Assembly: GCF_001676055.1 (NCBI RefSeq)
Contig: NZ_LZEX01000002.1
Coordinates: 120,441 to 184,440 of the forward strand
Reading direction: 5' to 3'
Source: Morganella psychrotolerans
GTDB lineage: Bacteria > Pseudomonadota > Gammaproteobacteria > Enterobacterales > Enterobacteriaceae
DNA length: 64,000 nucleotides
Shown here: positions 7,952 to 15,168 of the stretch, one piece after another
Position numbering within the stretch: the first letter of the stretch is position 1
Layout of the letters: each line of letters starts with the position of its first letter
The notes under the pieces: generated by a model
The model's database searches: none
The model's input: the letters and a program-made list of their open reading frames with translations, nothing else
What the model was told of the DNA's origin: nothing
Made by a program: the position numbers and the translations under genes

Positions 7952-8145
7952 GGCTTACCCTCCGCAGATTCAGCCAGTGACTGTTCGATTTCTCTCGCTA
8001 CCGTCAGGGCTGTCACAATCATGTTTGAAGTATCATTGTCTGTCTCAGCCTCCAGCCAGAAAGTAAGCAGGGTAATCATCTGCCCGGCTCTCATCTGCGG
8101 GACTTCCAGCAACTGCTTAATCAGGCGCTTTTGTTCAGGATTCAT
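7948..8145 (-). CDS. Very small helical protein, fourth of a tandem set
   Basis: The 65-aa product (MNPEQKRLIKQLLEVPQMRAG...) appears all-helical, ending in TVAREIEQSLAESAEGKP. It resembles its three upstream neighbours in length, helical pattern and the sequence 'E..SD/TND......I..A' in the middle. Both ends overlap neighbours by four bases. No function is recognised; see the findings for the idea that these are paralogues. Confidence 0.55.
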   Translation of the reverse strand: MNPEQKRLIKQLLEVPQMRAGQMITLLTFWLEAETDNDTSNMIVTALTVAREIEQSLAESAEGKP

Positions 8146-8351
8146 TTGATCACCTCTTCCAGTCTGCTCAAGGTGTCAAATTGATTATTCATGAGCCGTC
8201 TTATTGCCTTTACCATGAAATAAGTGTCGCTTTCAGCCTCATTTTCAACGGCGGTTATCAGTGGTAGCAATATCGCCTGAACTTCTTCATTGATATTTTT
8301 CACGTCACTAAATGAATAGAGATGCCCTGCTTCCAGCTTGATTGTTTTCAT
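8142..8351 (-). CDS. Very small helical protein, third of a tandem set
   Basis: With the ATG at 8351 the product has 69 aa (MKTIKLEAGHLYSFSDVKNI...). This start overlaps the upstream stop by ATGA, matching every other junction in the operon; the earlier in-frame start would give a 49-base overlap. The core 'LLPLITAVENEAESDTYFMVKAIRRLM' looks like a two-helix unit shared in pattern with the neighbouring small proteins. Function unknown. Confidence 0.55.
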   Translation of the reverse strand: MKTIKLEAGHLYSFSDVKNINEEVQAILLPLITAVENEAESDTYFMVKAIRRLMNNQFDTLSRLEEVIK

Positions 8352-8536
8352 TTGCTGCCCCCCGCTTCCTGATTTAAGGACTGGCTGATATCGCAATGTA
8401 TGTCACTGGCAATAGAAATCAGGTCGAATAAATCCGGCGAACATTCACTCTCAGCCTGTTCCAGAATGACGGTAAATAGTGAGCTGACCTGTTGCGCTTT
8501 GTAGGTGGCTGCGTCTAGCGGAAGTGGCTTGCTCAT
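8348..8536 (-). CDS. Very small helical protein, second of a tandem set
   Basis: The 62-aa product (MSKPLPLDAATYKAQQVSSL...) has the pattern 'AQQVSSLFTVILEQAESECSPDLFDLISIASDIHCDI', close in layout to the preceding gene product ('AHQVELISLLIELY...SEISALSSLMAKLSGDV'). ATGA overlaps join it to both neighbours. The similarity suggests tandem duplication followed by divergence. No known family is recognised. Confidence 0.55.
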   Translation of the reverse strand: MSKPLPLDAATYKAQQVSSLFTVILEQAESECSPDLFDLISIASDIHCDISQSLNQEAGGSK

Positions 8537-8730
8537 GCGTTGCCCTCCTGCGCTTCGATTTCTTTTTGAAGAAACACACGGACATCACCGGATAATTTAG
8601 CCATTAGTGACGATAACGCGCTTATTTCGCTGTCCTGTAACTGGTTCGGATATAGCTCAATTAACAGGCTTATTAATTCGACCTGATGGGCTTTTTCTGC
8701 TGCCTGGTTGATTGTGATGTTTGCGCTCAT
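8533..8730 (-). CDS. Very small helical protein, first of a tandem set
   Basis: The 65-aa product (MSANITINQAAEKAHQVELI...) is predicted by eye to be two helices joined by a short loop. It overlaps the Icd-like gene stop by four bases and the next small gene by four bases, so translation is likely coupled along the whole string. No catalytic or metal-binding motif is present. Function unknown. Confidence 0.55.
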   Translation of the reverse strand: MSANITINQAAEKAHQVELISLLIELYPNQLQDSEISALSSLMAKLSGDVRVFLQKEIEAQEGNA

Positions 8731-8906
8731 GCGGACACCTCCTGACGAATACGGGCAGTGAATACCAGCGGGAGGTTAGGGAGCAGCGAACGGGCTTCAT
8801 CTTCGGTATGAGCCGTTACATGGTGATAGGTGGCTTTATTTTCCTGACATTCAGCAAAACGCCATGTAAATTCAGGGTGAGTTTGGGTAGACTTATACAT
8901 AGCCAT
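8727..8906 (-). CDS. Icd-like (host cell division inhibitor-like) small protein
   Basis: The 59-aa product contains TQTHPEFTWRF near its start and ends LPLVFTARIRQEVSA, the pattern of the small 'host cell division inhibitor Icd-like' proteins common in P4-type elements. AGGAG lies seven bases before the ATG at 8906. A much longer in-frame reading (to 9710) exists, but the own ribosome site and family pattern favour this short product as an independent one. The biochemical activity of this family member is unknown; the name is by similarity only. Confidence 0.6.
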   Translation of the reverse strand: MAMYKSTQTHPEFTWRFAECQENKATYHHVTAHTEDEARSLLPNLPLVFTARIRQEVSA

Positions 8907-9710
8907 ACTGTTACTCCTAATAACGTTGTGGTTAGACGCCTCGATAGTGTGGGTAGCACTTCGGGGTGTCGTCATATAGTGAATCGCACCATTGCATTTA
9001 AACTTACCTCTAAGTGAATCGCACTTCAACCCTTTTATTATATTTATTTTTGCGTATACTGAATCGCACCAACCGTATGGAGATTCAGTAATGGCAACAA
9101 GTTCAACCAACAACAAATCACAACAACTAAATGCCCGTTTCCCGCACGATGTGGTAGCGGATTTAGAGAAAAATTTAGAAGAAGGTGAAAGTAAGGCGCA
9201 ATTTATAGTGACTGCCGTAAAAGGCGAAATTAAGCGCAGACAACGCAAAACCAAACAATCAGATGACTGAATAAATCGGGTAGCGGAAACGCTGCCCTTT
9301 TTTATGGACTCGCAAAACTCTACACGTCGATCATTTATGGGCTGACAATACTCAATTCTGCCTCGCGTAGTGACCACCATAAAACCTTTAAATGGTGTAA
9401 TTTCCCCACGATTTGGGATGTCCGGATTTGGATAGCTCAGAGTTTCATATTTGAGACCGGCGAAATATTTCGCAGATTGACCGGCTGAAACTTTAGCCAA
9501 TGACTGAGCAAGTAATTTTGCTGAGTAACCAGACGAAAATATGTCTGATTGGTTGCCGGTAATACCGTAAGTTGAAGTTACAGTATTCGCCTGAGCATCA
9601 GCACCCATGCCGTCCAGGAGAGAGCCTTTCCCCTGGCTGGCAATGTGATTGATATTTGTGCTTTGATTCCCCAGATTTGAGGAATCAAACATTGCTGAGG
9701 TGGTAGTCAT
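8727..9710 (-). CDS. Long composite frame upstream of and including the Icd-like gene
   Basis: An uninterrupted 327-codon frame starts at 9710 inside the BRO gene stop (ATGA), which supports a real start. Residues 1-130 (MTTTSAMFDSSNLGNQSTNI... to TTRGRIEYCQPINDR) look protein-like. Residues ~135-268 are Cys/Ser-rich and lie antisense to the plus-strand RHH gene and its terminator and operator, so they may be a by-product of that gene. The last 59 residues are the Icd-like protein. Similar long annotations exist in P4-like elements under the Icd/Ash names. Whether one protein or two are made cannot be told from sequence. Confidence 0.4.
   Translation of the reverse strand: MTTTSAMFDSSNLGNQSTNINHIASQGKGSLLDGMGADAQANTVTSTYGITGNQSDIFSSGYSAKLLAQSLAKVSAGQSAKYFAGLKYETLSYPNPDIPNRGEITPFKGFMVVTTRGRIEYCQPINDRRVEFCESIKKGSVSATRFIQSSDCLVLRCLRLISPFTAVTINCALLSPSSKFFSKSATTSCGKRAFSCCDLLLVELVAITESPYGWCDSVYAKINIIKGLKCDSLRGKFKCNGAIHYMTTPRSATHTIEASNHNVIRSNSMAMYKSTQTHPEFTWRFAECQENKATYHHVTAHTEDEARSLLPNLPLVFTARIRQEVSA
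8980..9069. promoter_or_regulatory. Three TGAATCGCAC operator-like repeats
   Basis: TGAATCGCAC occurs in the same orientation at 8980-8989, 9015-9024 and 9060-9069, between the Icd-like gene (minus) and the RHH gene (plus). The middle copy is part of the inverted repeat AGTG-AATCG-CACT. The last copy ends 21 bases before the RHH start codon, so autoregulation by that protein is likely. Confidence 0.6.
9091..9270 (+). CDS. Small YlcI/YnfO-like ribbon-helix-helix protein
   Basis: The 59-aa product (MATSSTNNKSQQLNARFPHD...) has the strand QQLNARFP followed by DVVADLEKNLEEGESKAQFIVTAVKGEIKRR, typical of small Arc-like ribbon-helix-helix proteins of prophages (YlcI/YnfO type). The start at 9091 is chosen because GGAG precedes it and the homologous region begins there; the longer frame runs through the operator repeats. 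It points against its neighbours, sits antisense within a long minus-strand frame, and ends in a good terminator. Probably a repressor of the replication operon and of itself. Confidence 0.65.
   Translation: MATSSTNNKSQQLNARFPHDVVADLEKNLEEGESKAQFIVTAVKGEIKRRQRKTKQSDD
9278..9304 (+). terminator. Rho-independent terminator of the RHH gene
   Basis: A stem GGGTAGCG / CGCTGCCC with a GAAA loop is followed by seven T residues, eight bases after the RHH stop codon. Confidence 0.75.
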
Positions 9711-10303
9711 CAGTGGATTTCCTCATCGAGAAAATCAGGCTGATATTTCCGCCACAGTTCTGTTTCTTCACGCTGTAAGCTGGCTTTCTCAGGCTTGCAT
9801 GATTGCAGGTCACGCCCGCGCTGTGATGAAGTTAATTTGTACTGCTGCTGGCGTTTAGTCAGATCATTTAATTCACCGAACGGAACACCATACGCGCCGG
9901 TTTTGCGGATAGACGGGATAACGTCACGGAATACCCAATTAGTGAAACGATGTGCAAAAGTACCTTTCGTGGTCGCTTTACGGCTGCGGGCAATCGTTTT
10001 ATAAAATCCGGACTCTGAACATGCGGATACAGACTGCTTTCCGCCAAGGGTGTCCACTTTAACCGACTCCCTTTCATCTTTATCTAAGCGAGAGAAAGCA
10101 TCGCGATGTTTAGATATATCCAGTGCCTCACAAACATCTTTAAAAATAAACCACGGCTCATTATTAATTTTAGCAATCCGCACCTGTACACCTTCAAACC
10201 GGATGAATGAAATATCATCTGAGTTGATATTCAAAATATCGTCTGACTCAAATTCAGGGTGAGTTTGGTTAGTGGCATTAAAGCCACTTTTTAAATTTTC
10301 CAT
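9710..10303 (-). CDS. BRO-N domain (antirepressor-like) protein
   Basis: The 197-aa product has a BRO N-terminal domain at about residues 30-135: FEGVQVRIAKINNEPWFIFK, then DVCEALDISKHRDAFSRL, ...SESGFYKTIARSRK, and WVFRDVIPSIRKTGAYG. This DNA-binding module is widespread in phage antirepressors. The C-terminal ~60 residues are charged and variable and contain no recognised KilA-C or ANT domain. Its stop overlaps the next start (ATGA). A regulatory role in the switch between integrated and replicating states is inferred. Confidence 0.75.
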   Translation of the reverse strand: MENLKSGFNATNQTHPEFESDDILNINSDDISFIRFEGVQVRIAKINNEPWFIFKDVCEALDISKHRDAFSRLDKDERESVKVDTLGGKQSVSACSESGFYKTIARSRKATTKGTFAHRFTNWVFRDVIPSIRKTGAYGVPFGELNDLTKRQQQYKLTSSQRGRDLQSCKPEKASLQREETELWRKYQPDFLDEEIH

Positions 10304-10316
10304 TTTGATTACTCCG

Positions 10317-10712
10317 TTATTCGGCCGGGTACAGGCTTAAAATATTATCTGTGAGTGCTTTACTTACCGGCTGATACTTCCCCTGTTCTGCGCAGCGGTT
10401 AATTAAATTAATCACCTTCTGCACGTCCTGAGTGGTTTTAAAGCGATAACGGTAATGTGAGCCGATACCATCAGGGTTAGGTTCGTCAATGCGTTCCAGC
10501 TCAATATTCAGCTTACGTTCGAGTTCATTCGGGTAATTGCGTCCGGACGATAACCGGCAATGGAATAATATTTCATTCTCCGTAAAGCCATTAATGCCAG
10601 TACCGAGCATATATAAACGGGCACGGTGTTTTTTCGGTGGGTTCTTTGATAGAATAGATGACGCAACGCTATTCTCAGAAGCCACCTGTGACGGGTGGTT
10701 TTTCTTTTCCAT
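10317..10712 (-). CDS. Hypothetical protein next to AlpA
   Basis: The 131-aa product (MEKKNHPSQVASENSVASSI...) has a central segment MLGTGINGFTENEILFHCRL with the look of a helix-turn-helix or winged-helix start, followed by a 'YPNELERKLNIELERIDEPNPDGIGSHYRYR' stretch. I recognise no named family, although proteins of this size follow AlpA in related elements. It is linked to AlpA by a TAATG overlap and lies 13 bases before the BRO gene, so it should be co-expressed with regulators. Confidence 0.55.
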   Translation of the reverse strand: MEKKNHPSQVASENSVASSILSKNPPKKHRARLYMLGTGINGFTENEILFHCRLSSGRNYPNELERKLNIELERIDEPNPDGIGSHYRYRFKTTQDVQKVINLINRCAEQGKYQPVSKALTDNILSLYPAE

Positions 10713-10930
10713 TACACCACCTCGCCAGTACGGGATTCCGCGATTTTATTTGCTACCCACGCATCAACCTCTGATTCAACAAAGGCGATAGAACGTGAAC
10801 CGATTTTTACCTGTTTCGGGAATTGACCGGCATCAATGAGTTTGTACAGCCACGGCTTAGAGCAGCCGGTACGCCGGATGACTTCCGGCAGGCGGATAAG
10901 ACTTTCTTTTTGTCTAGTAATTGCTGGCAT
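10712..10930 (-). CDS. AlpA-family transcriptional regulator
   Basis: The 72-aa product has the AlpA/excisionase-type helix-turn-helix: LIRLPEVIRRTGCSKPWLYKLIDAGQFPKQVKIGSRSIAF then VESEVDAWVANKIAE. In P4-like elements AlpA-type proteins regulate the integrase and act as excisionase-like factors. It heads the long minus-strand operon and is separated from the upstream cargo gene by a ~200-bp AT-rich region that probably holds its promoter. Length is normal for the family. Confidence 0.85.
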   Translation of the reverse strand: MPAITRQKESLIRLPEVIRRTGCSKPWLYKLIDAGQFPKQVKIGSRSIAFVESEVDAWVANKIAESRTGEVV

Positions 10931-11127
10931 ATAGCTCCTGTATTAGTCCTTTAAACGCCTGGGTAGACGATGTAAGATTTACAGGCATGCTATAAGCTAA
11001 AATATAAAATAAAAATGACGTTTAAATACAATTTGATGCGTGTGTTAGACATGACAATCTGAACATTCATTGTACTAATTGATATCATGACAAAAATGAC
11101 ACAACTAACCCGTATATTTGTCCTTTT

Positions 11128-12132
11128 TTATTTAATATTATCAATTTCATCTCTAAATTTTAATATGAGAAAGTTTTTTCTACACGATAGAGGATCCATC
11201 CCTCCATATTTACGGTGAGCTAAACCACCATATTGCCCTCTCTTAACTTTAGTCACTTCATCTTCTTTCGCATTGATTTTCAATGAATAAAATTTATCTA
11301 TACCATCACTTTTTATTTTATTTTCTTTGCCTTTTGCCATAATCCTTGAGACAGTTCTGGGATCAATATAATCTTTTAATAATGGTGAAGACGATATTAT
11401 ATTCATGGCTTTGTTTAAGTGTTTGTCATAACCATTTTTTAAAAGCAACTTAACTATCTCTGACAAAAGTTCTCTTTCTTTTTTAGTTTTATCATTTCTT
11501 TTTGTTAGCATTTCATTTTTAAGCCTTTCTATTTTCCTCTCTATAATTAATGGATTAAAAGAATTATTATCAGTGATAACCTCATGATGCTTAATATCAT
11601 TAAATTCATGCATAAACCAATCACTATGCAATGACAATATATAATCTAACTTCTCTTTATATTCTAACAAACATGTGATTTCCTTAGAAATATATTCAGA
11701 AACATCAACATCATCAAGGTAATCACATATACATAATACCAAATAACATAGCAGCCTAGCATTTTCCATTTTAGTAACTTCTCTTCCATCCGGTCTTGAA
11801 CTTAATATAAAACTATGATTTCTCATCAAAATAAAATAATTATAAAAGATAATATTAAAATCACAGGTTATACCTAAAGAATCAAAGGCTTTTATCATTC
11901 TTGATTTAACAAAAAAAACAGAAAGATATTCATAAGACTCTTTTAGATTTAAGTTTTTTTCATGGTCTACTATAACTTTATGACATTTTTCTGCTGCGCT
12001 AATTTTAATATCATCTGGATCTGAATATCTGGCTGGTGAAGCTATGTGACAATACATAACATCCCGATAAAAACGTAGAATTTTCCTTGCATGGAAAGAC
12101 AATAATTCTTGGTCAAATACGTCTGTGCCCAC
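11128..12132 (-). CDS. Unknown 334-aa protein, AT-rich cargo gene
   Basis: I do not recognise this protein. It starts at a GTG preceded by AGGTGG, and is rich in Lys, Ile, Asn, Leu and Ser, in line with a GC content clearly below its neighbours. No membrane segment is evident. Several helical stretches (LNLKESYEYLSVFFVKSRMI, IERKIERLKNEMLTKRNDKT) surround a short IISSSPLLKDYIDPRTVSRI, and the C-terminus is basic (VKRGQYGGLAHRKYGG). It lies alone between the integrase and the alpA operon, a place where P4-like satellites are known to carry exchangeable cargo, often phage defence. A defence role is inference only. Confidence 0.6.
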   Translation of the reverse strand: MGTDVFDQELLSFHARKILRFYRDVMYCHIASPARYSDPDDIKISAAEKCHKVIVDHEKNLNLKESYEYLSVFFVKSRMIKAFDSLGITCDFNIIFYNYFILMRNHSFILSSRPDGREVTKMENARLLCYLVLCICDYLDDVDVSEYISKEITCLLEYKEKLDYILSLHSDWFMHEFNDIKHHEVITDNNSFNPLIIERKIERLKNEMLTKRNDKTKKERELLSEIVKLLLKNGYDKHLNKAMNIISSSPLLKDYIDPRTVSRIMAKGKENKIKSDGIDKFYSLKINAKEDEVTKVKRGQYGGLAHRKYGGMDPLSCRKNFLILKFRDEIDNIK

Positions 12133-12160
12133 AACGCCACCTCACGCCTCTTTCTGTAGG

Positions 12161-12216
12161 AGCTATGCCAGCCAGTAGAGGTGTACTGATTTTCGGGGGC
12201 GACCCTAGGCATAGCT
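12161..12216. repeat. Inverted repeat upstream of the cargo gene
   Basis: AGCTATGCC (12161-12169) and GGCATAGCT (12208-12216) are perfect 9-bp complementary arms with a 38-base loop, just upstream of the start of the 334-aa gene. It may be an operator pair, a structured leader, or a recombination border of the cargo gene. Confidence 0.45.
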
Positions 12217-12292
12217 TTATTCTTATCGTCTATGCAAGTCTACTAAAGACCACAACACCTGTCTATTTGTCCAGTTCACGTATTTCAGATAT

Positions 12293-12320
12293 AAAAAAAC
12301 CAGCCCTTTATCTGGCTGGC
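12293..12320 (-). terminator. Terminator of the integrase gene
   Basis: On the minus strand CCAGCC-AGATAAA-GGGCTGG is followed by seven T residues, 20 bases after the integrase stop. Confidence 0.75.
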
Positions 12321-12339
12321 TCGGTGTGCCGCTGGTGGA

Positions 12340-13551
12340 CTATGCCCGCTTGAAATTACCGTGAACAACATTATCGCCGTTCTCCAGTGCGTCCATATAG
12401 TCCGCGTACCACTGAAGCATTTCCCTGCGCCCGTCGATGTACTGTGCGTGGTTGTATGTGCCCCTGATTGAGTTTTTATCGACGTGTGCAAGCTGTGTCT
12501 CAATCCATGCGGTGTTATAACCCTGTTCGTGCAGGATTGTGCTCATGGTATGCCGGAAGCCGTGACCGGTCGCCCGACCATCATATCCAATCCGTTTTAA
12601 TACCTGATTGATTGCCGCTTCACTCATTGGTTTTGAGGAATCATTTCGACCGTGAAAAATATAACTGAATCGTCCGGTAATCGTCTCAATTTCGCGCAGT
12701 AATTCAAGCGCCTGAGTTGATAACGGAACCATGTGAGGACGGCGCATTTTCATTCTCTCCACGGGGATCTCCCAGATAGCTTTGTCGAAATCAATTTCAT
12801 CCCATCGTGCAGCCCTGAGTTCAATGGTACGGACTCCGGTAATCATGAGCAGTTTCGTGGCTATCAATGTTATTTTGCTGCCGCTACAGGATGTCAGAGC
12901 CTGTAAAAATTCCGGTAACTCCCCCACGTTAAGGTGTGGGAAGTGTTTTGCCTTTGGTGTAGACAGTGCTCCGGCAAGTTCAGCAGCTGGATTATATTCA
13001 GCCCGCCCCGTCACGATTGCATAGCGGAAAACCTGATTACATGCCTGCCGGATTTTTTTCAGCTTATCCAATACACCCCTTTTCTCCAGCTTACGCAGTA
13101 CCTCCAGCATATCCAGAGGCTTTATCTCTGTGATGCCCGCTTTGCCAATGTGAGGAAATATATCTTTCTGAAAGGATTCCAGCAGATCCTCAGCATAGCC
13201 CGGTGACCAATTCGGCTTTTTATACTCATGCCATTCCAGCGTGATTTTCTCAAAGCTGTTATTAACCAGAGATTCCCTTTCCCGCTTCTCCGCCTTTTTG
13301 ACCTGTGACGGATCATCACCTAAGGCTAATATGCGTTTTGCTTCTTCTCTTTTTGCTCTGGCTTGTGCTAACGAAATGGACGGGTAAACACCAAATGCCA
13401 ATCTTTTCTCTTTCCCGGCATACCGGTATTTCATTCTCCAGTACTTTGATCCGTTCGGTGCGACTTCTAAATACATGCCGCCGCCGTCAGAAAGTTTATA
13501 TGATTTATCTTTGGGCTTAGATGTCTCTACCTGTCTGGCTGTCAGCTTCAT
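12340..13551 (-). CDS. P4-type tyrosine integrase
   Basis: With the ATG at 13551 the product has 403 aa and begins MKLTARQVETSKPKDKSYKL, the usual N-terminus of P4-family integrases (arm-binding domain, DUF4102). The catalytic domain shows TGVRTIELRAARWDEID (Arg I, near residue 240), HGFRHTMST (His-x-x-Arg, near 330) and LAHVDKNSIRGTYNHAQY with the nucleophilic tyrosine near 365. A longer start at 13584 would run into the arm-like repeat at 13583-13604 and is less likely. It lies next to its att site in the tRNA-Arg gene, the normal arrangement, and should catalyse integration and, with AlpA, excision. Confidence 0.9.
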   Translation of the reverse strand: MKLTARQVETSKPKDKSYKLSDGGGMYLEVAPNGSKYWRMKYRYAGKEKRLAFGVYPSISLAQARAKREEAKRILALGDDPSQVKKAEKRERESLVNNSFEKITLEWHEYKKPNWSPGYAEDLLESFQKDIFPHIGKAGITEIKPLDMLEVLRKLEKRGVLDKLKKIRQACNQVFRYAIVTGRAEYNPAAELAGALSTPKAKHFPHLNVGELPEFLQALTSCSGSKITLIATKLLMITGVRTIELRAARWDEIDFDKAIWEIPVERMKMRRPHMVPLSTQALELLREIETITGRFSYIFHGRNDSSKPMSEAAINQVLKRIGYDGRATGHGFRHTMSTILHEQGYNTAWIETQLAHVDKNSIRGTYNHAQYIDGRREMLQWYADYMDALENGDNVVHGNFKRA

Positions 13552-13576
13552 GAGGGGGCACCGATTTTCATTGAAC

Positions 13577-13604
13577 GGGGGCATGCCCCCAATTATGCCC
13601 CCTT
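13577..13604. repeat. Integrase-arm-like repeat and palindrome at the right end
   Basis: A 14-bp perfect palindrome GGGGGCATGCCCCC (13577-13590) overlaps the double ATGCCCCC motif (13583-13604) that matches 775-796 at the other element end with a single mismatch and in the same orientation. Likely integrase or regulator binding sites. Confidence 0.6.
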
Positions 13605-13715
13605 ATGCATGTAGATTTCAATAGACGAGGGTAGACCATGAGATACGATGAATATCGCTGAATGCTGATTCTATGGGGTTTTAGGAGACTGTAGTAGACT
13701 TGGAAATACTTGAGA

Positions 13716-13738
13716 ATGGTACGCCCTACAGGATTCGA
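13716..13738. repeat. Right attachment site (attR) within tRNA-Arg
   Basis: The T-arm, acceptor end and CCA of the tRNA gene form the repeat shared with 698-719. Integration here leaves the tRNA intact. Confidence 0.8.
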
Positions 13739-13793
13739 ACCTGTGACCTACGGCTTAGAAGGCCGTTGCTCTATCCAACTGAGCTAAGGGCGC
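13717..13793 (-). tRNA. argU: tRNA-Arg, anticodon UCU
   Basis: The minus strand gives a full cloverleaf: acceptor GCGCCCT pairing with AGGGCGT, D-loop AGCTCAGTTGGATAGAGC, anticodon loop CTTCTAA (anticodon TCT) and T-loop GTTCGAATC. CCA is encoded. It is close to E. coli argU, which is also a prophage site (DLP12) beside folD. The symbol rests on this similarity and neighbourhood. Confidence 0.93.
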
Positions 13794-13984
13794 ACTGAAG
13801 AAAAACAGTGGGTTAACTGATTGAAGCGACATGGATTATACGTCTCAAACGCGGTGAGTCAATCAAAAAAAAGCCGCTGTTTCGGTAGTAATCAGTGTAA
13901 CCATATTAAAACGTGACTGACAGAGTGGAAATGTTCTGACAGAATAGCGCCCATACTTTTATCTGTTTTATGGATTTTTACACG

Positions 13985-14848
13985 ATGTCAGCAAAAATTA
14001 TAGACGGGAAAACGATTGCGCAGACCATCCGGACAGAAATTGCCGCCAAAGTTAAGCAACGTCTGGCTAAGGGAAAACGGGCTCCCGGACTGGCCGTTAT
14101 TTTAGTTGGTGAGAACCCCGCATCTCAGATTTATGTCGCCAGCAAGCGCCGCTCCTGTGAAGAAGTCGGATTTATCTCACGCTCTTATGACCTGCCCGAT
14201 ACCACCAGCGAAGCCACACTACTCCATCTTATAGATGAACTGAATAATGATAAGACCATTGACGGGATCCTGGTTCAGCTTCCGTTGCCCGCCGGTATTG
14301 ATAATGTCAAAGTGATTGAGCGTATCCATCCGGATAAAGATGTCGATGGCTTTCATCCGTATAATATCGGTCGTCTGTGCCAGCGCGCGCCAAATCTGCG
14401 CCCCTGCACACCGCGTGGTATTGTAACACTGCTGGAACGCTGTAATATCAACACCTTCGGGCTGAATGCAGTGATTGTCGGCGCATCCAATATCGTCGGG
14501 CGTCCGATGAGTCTGGAACTTCTGCTGGCAGGCTGCACCACAACCGTCACCCACCGTTTCACCAAAGATCTGCGCCACCATGTTGAGCATGCGGATCTGC
14601 TGATCGTGGCTGTTGGTAAACCTAATTTTATTCCAGGAGAGTGGATAAAACCCGGCGCTATCGTGATCGATGTCGGGATTAACCGCCTTGAAAACGGCAA
14701 AGTGGTCGGTGATGTTAATTTTGCCGACGCCGCTGAGCGCGCAGAATGGATAACCCCGGTACCGGGCGGTGTAGGGCCGATGACTGTCGCCACACTCATT
14801 CAGAACACATTACAGGCTTGTGAAGAATTTCACGATAAGGACGAATAA
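13985..14848 (+). CDS. folD: Bifunctional methylenetetrahydrofolate dehydrogenase/cyclohydrolase
   Basis: The 287-aa cytosolic enzyme oxidises 5,10-methylene-THF with NADP and hydrolyses the methenyl form to 10-formyl-THF, feeding purine and formyl-Met synthesis. It matches E. coli FolD along its length, including [14 protein letters not shown] (catalytic Tyr and Lys), [14 protein letters not shown], the Rossmann [20 protein letters not shown] and the C-terminal [18 protein letters not shown] choose the ATG at 13985 ([13 protein letters not shown]), which aligns with E. coli, over one five codons earlier. ybcJ follows two bases downstream, as in E. coli. Confidence 0.96.
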   Translation: MSAKIIDGKTIAQTIRTEIAAKVKQRLAKGKRAPGLAVILVGENPASQIYVASKRRSCEEVGFISRSYDLPDTTSEATLLHLIDELNNDKTIDGILVQLPLPAGIDNVKVIERIHPDKDVDGFHPYNIGRLCQRAPNLRPCTPRGIVTLLERCNINTFGLNAVIVGASNIVGRPMSLELLLAGCTTTVTHRFTKDLRHHVEHADLLIVAVGKPNFIPGEWIKPGAIVIDVGINRLENGKVVGDVNFADAAERAEWITPVPGGVGPMTVATLIQNTLQACEEFHDKDE

Positions 14849-14850
14849 CC

Positions 14851-15063
14851 ATGGCTATTTTTAATCTCGAAGGGCACCCGCACGTTGAATTATGTGATTT
14901 ACTCAAAATTCAGGGCTGGGCAGACAGTGGTGCAGCGGCAAAACAGTTTATTGCCGATGGTCAGGTAACAGTCGACGGCGAAACCGAAACGCGTAAACGC
15001 TGCAAAATCGTGGCCGGTAAAACAGTTGAATTTGCCGGGCAACAGGTAAAAGTGGCTGAATAA
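14851..15063 (+). CDS. ybcJ: S4-domain RNA-binding protein YbcJ
   Basis: The 70-aa product is a single S4 RNA-binding domain: HVELCDLLKIQGWADSGAAA, KQFIADGQVTVDGETETRKR and KIVAGKTVEF. E. coli YbcJ binds RNA and is thought to associate with ribosome or tRNA metabolism. The start lies just after the folD stop, so the two are cotranscribed, and a strong terminator follows at 15076. Confidence 0.92.
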   Translation: MAIFNLEGHPHVELCDLLKIQGWADSGAAAKQFIADGQVTVDGETETRKRCKIVAGKTVEFAGQQVKVAE

Positions 15064-15075
15064 TATCTGTCTGCG

Positions 15076-15106
15076 AAAAAACCAGAGCATTGTCTCTGGT
15101 TTTTTT
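15076..15106 (+). terminator. Terminator of folD-ybcJ
   Basis: CCAGAG-CATTGT-CTCTGG is flanked by an A-run and a T-run, 13 bases after the ybcJ stop. Confidence 0.85.
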
Positions 15107-15168
15107 ATCCAGCATATATACCCTTATTCATTAAATTATCTGTTATCTGTATAAAAGAGCCACAAAAA

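Larger units (their letters stand above)
705..13738. mobile_element. P4-like integrative element (satellite or integrative island) in tRNA-Arg
   Basis: The element is bounded by tRNA-derived direct repeats and by matching 22-bp integrase-arm-like repeats just inside both ends. It carries a P4-type integrase, AlpA regulator, BRO-N protein, Icd-like protein, a P4-alpha-like Toprim/helicase protein, an iteron array, a FinO-like RNA chaperone and several ribbon-helix-helix genes. Most genes are on the minus strand and many overlap by four bases. No head, tail, terminase, sid, psu or delta genes are visible, so whether it is a satellite packaged by a helper or a plasmid-like integrative element cannot be decided here. 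Confidence 0.8.

Noticed and set aside
8992..9090. Upstream extension of the 59-aa RHH protein
   Set aside because: It would run through the operator repeats and has no ribosome site; the ATG at 9091 does.
705..13738. Complete prophage
   Set aside because: No structural, terminase or lysis genes are present; the content is that of a P4-like element.
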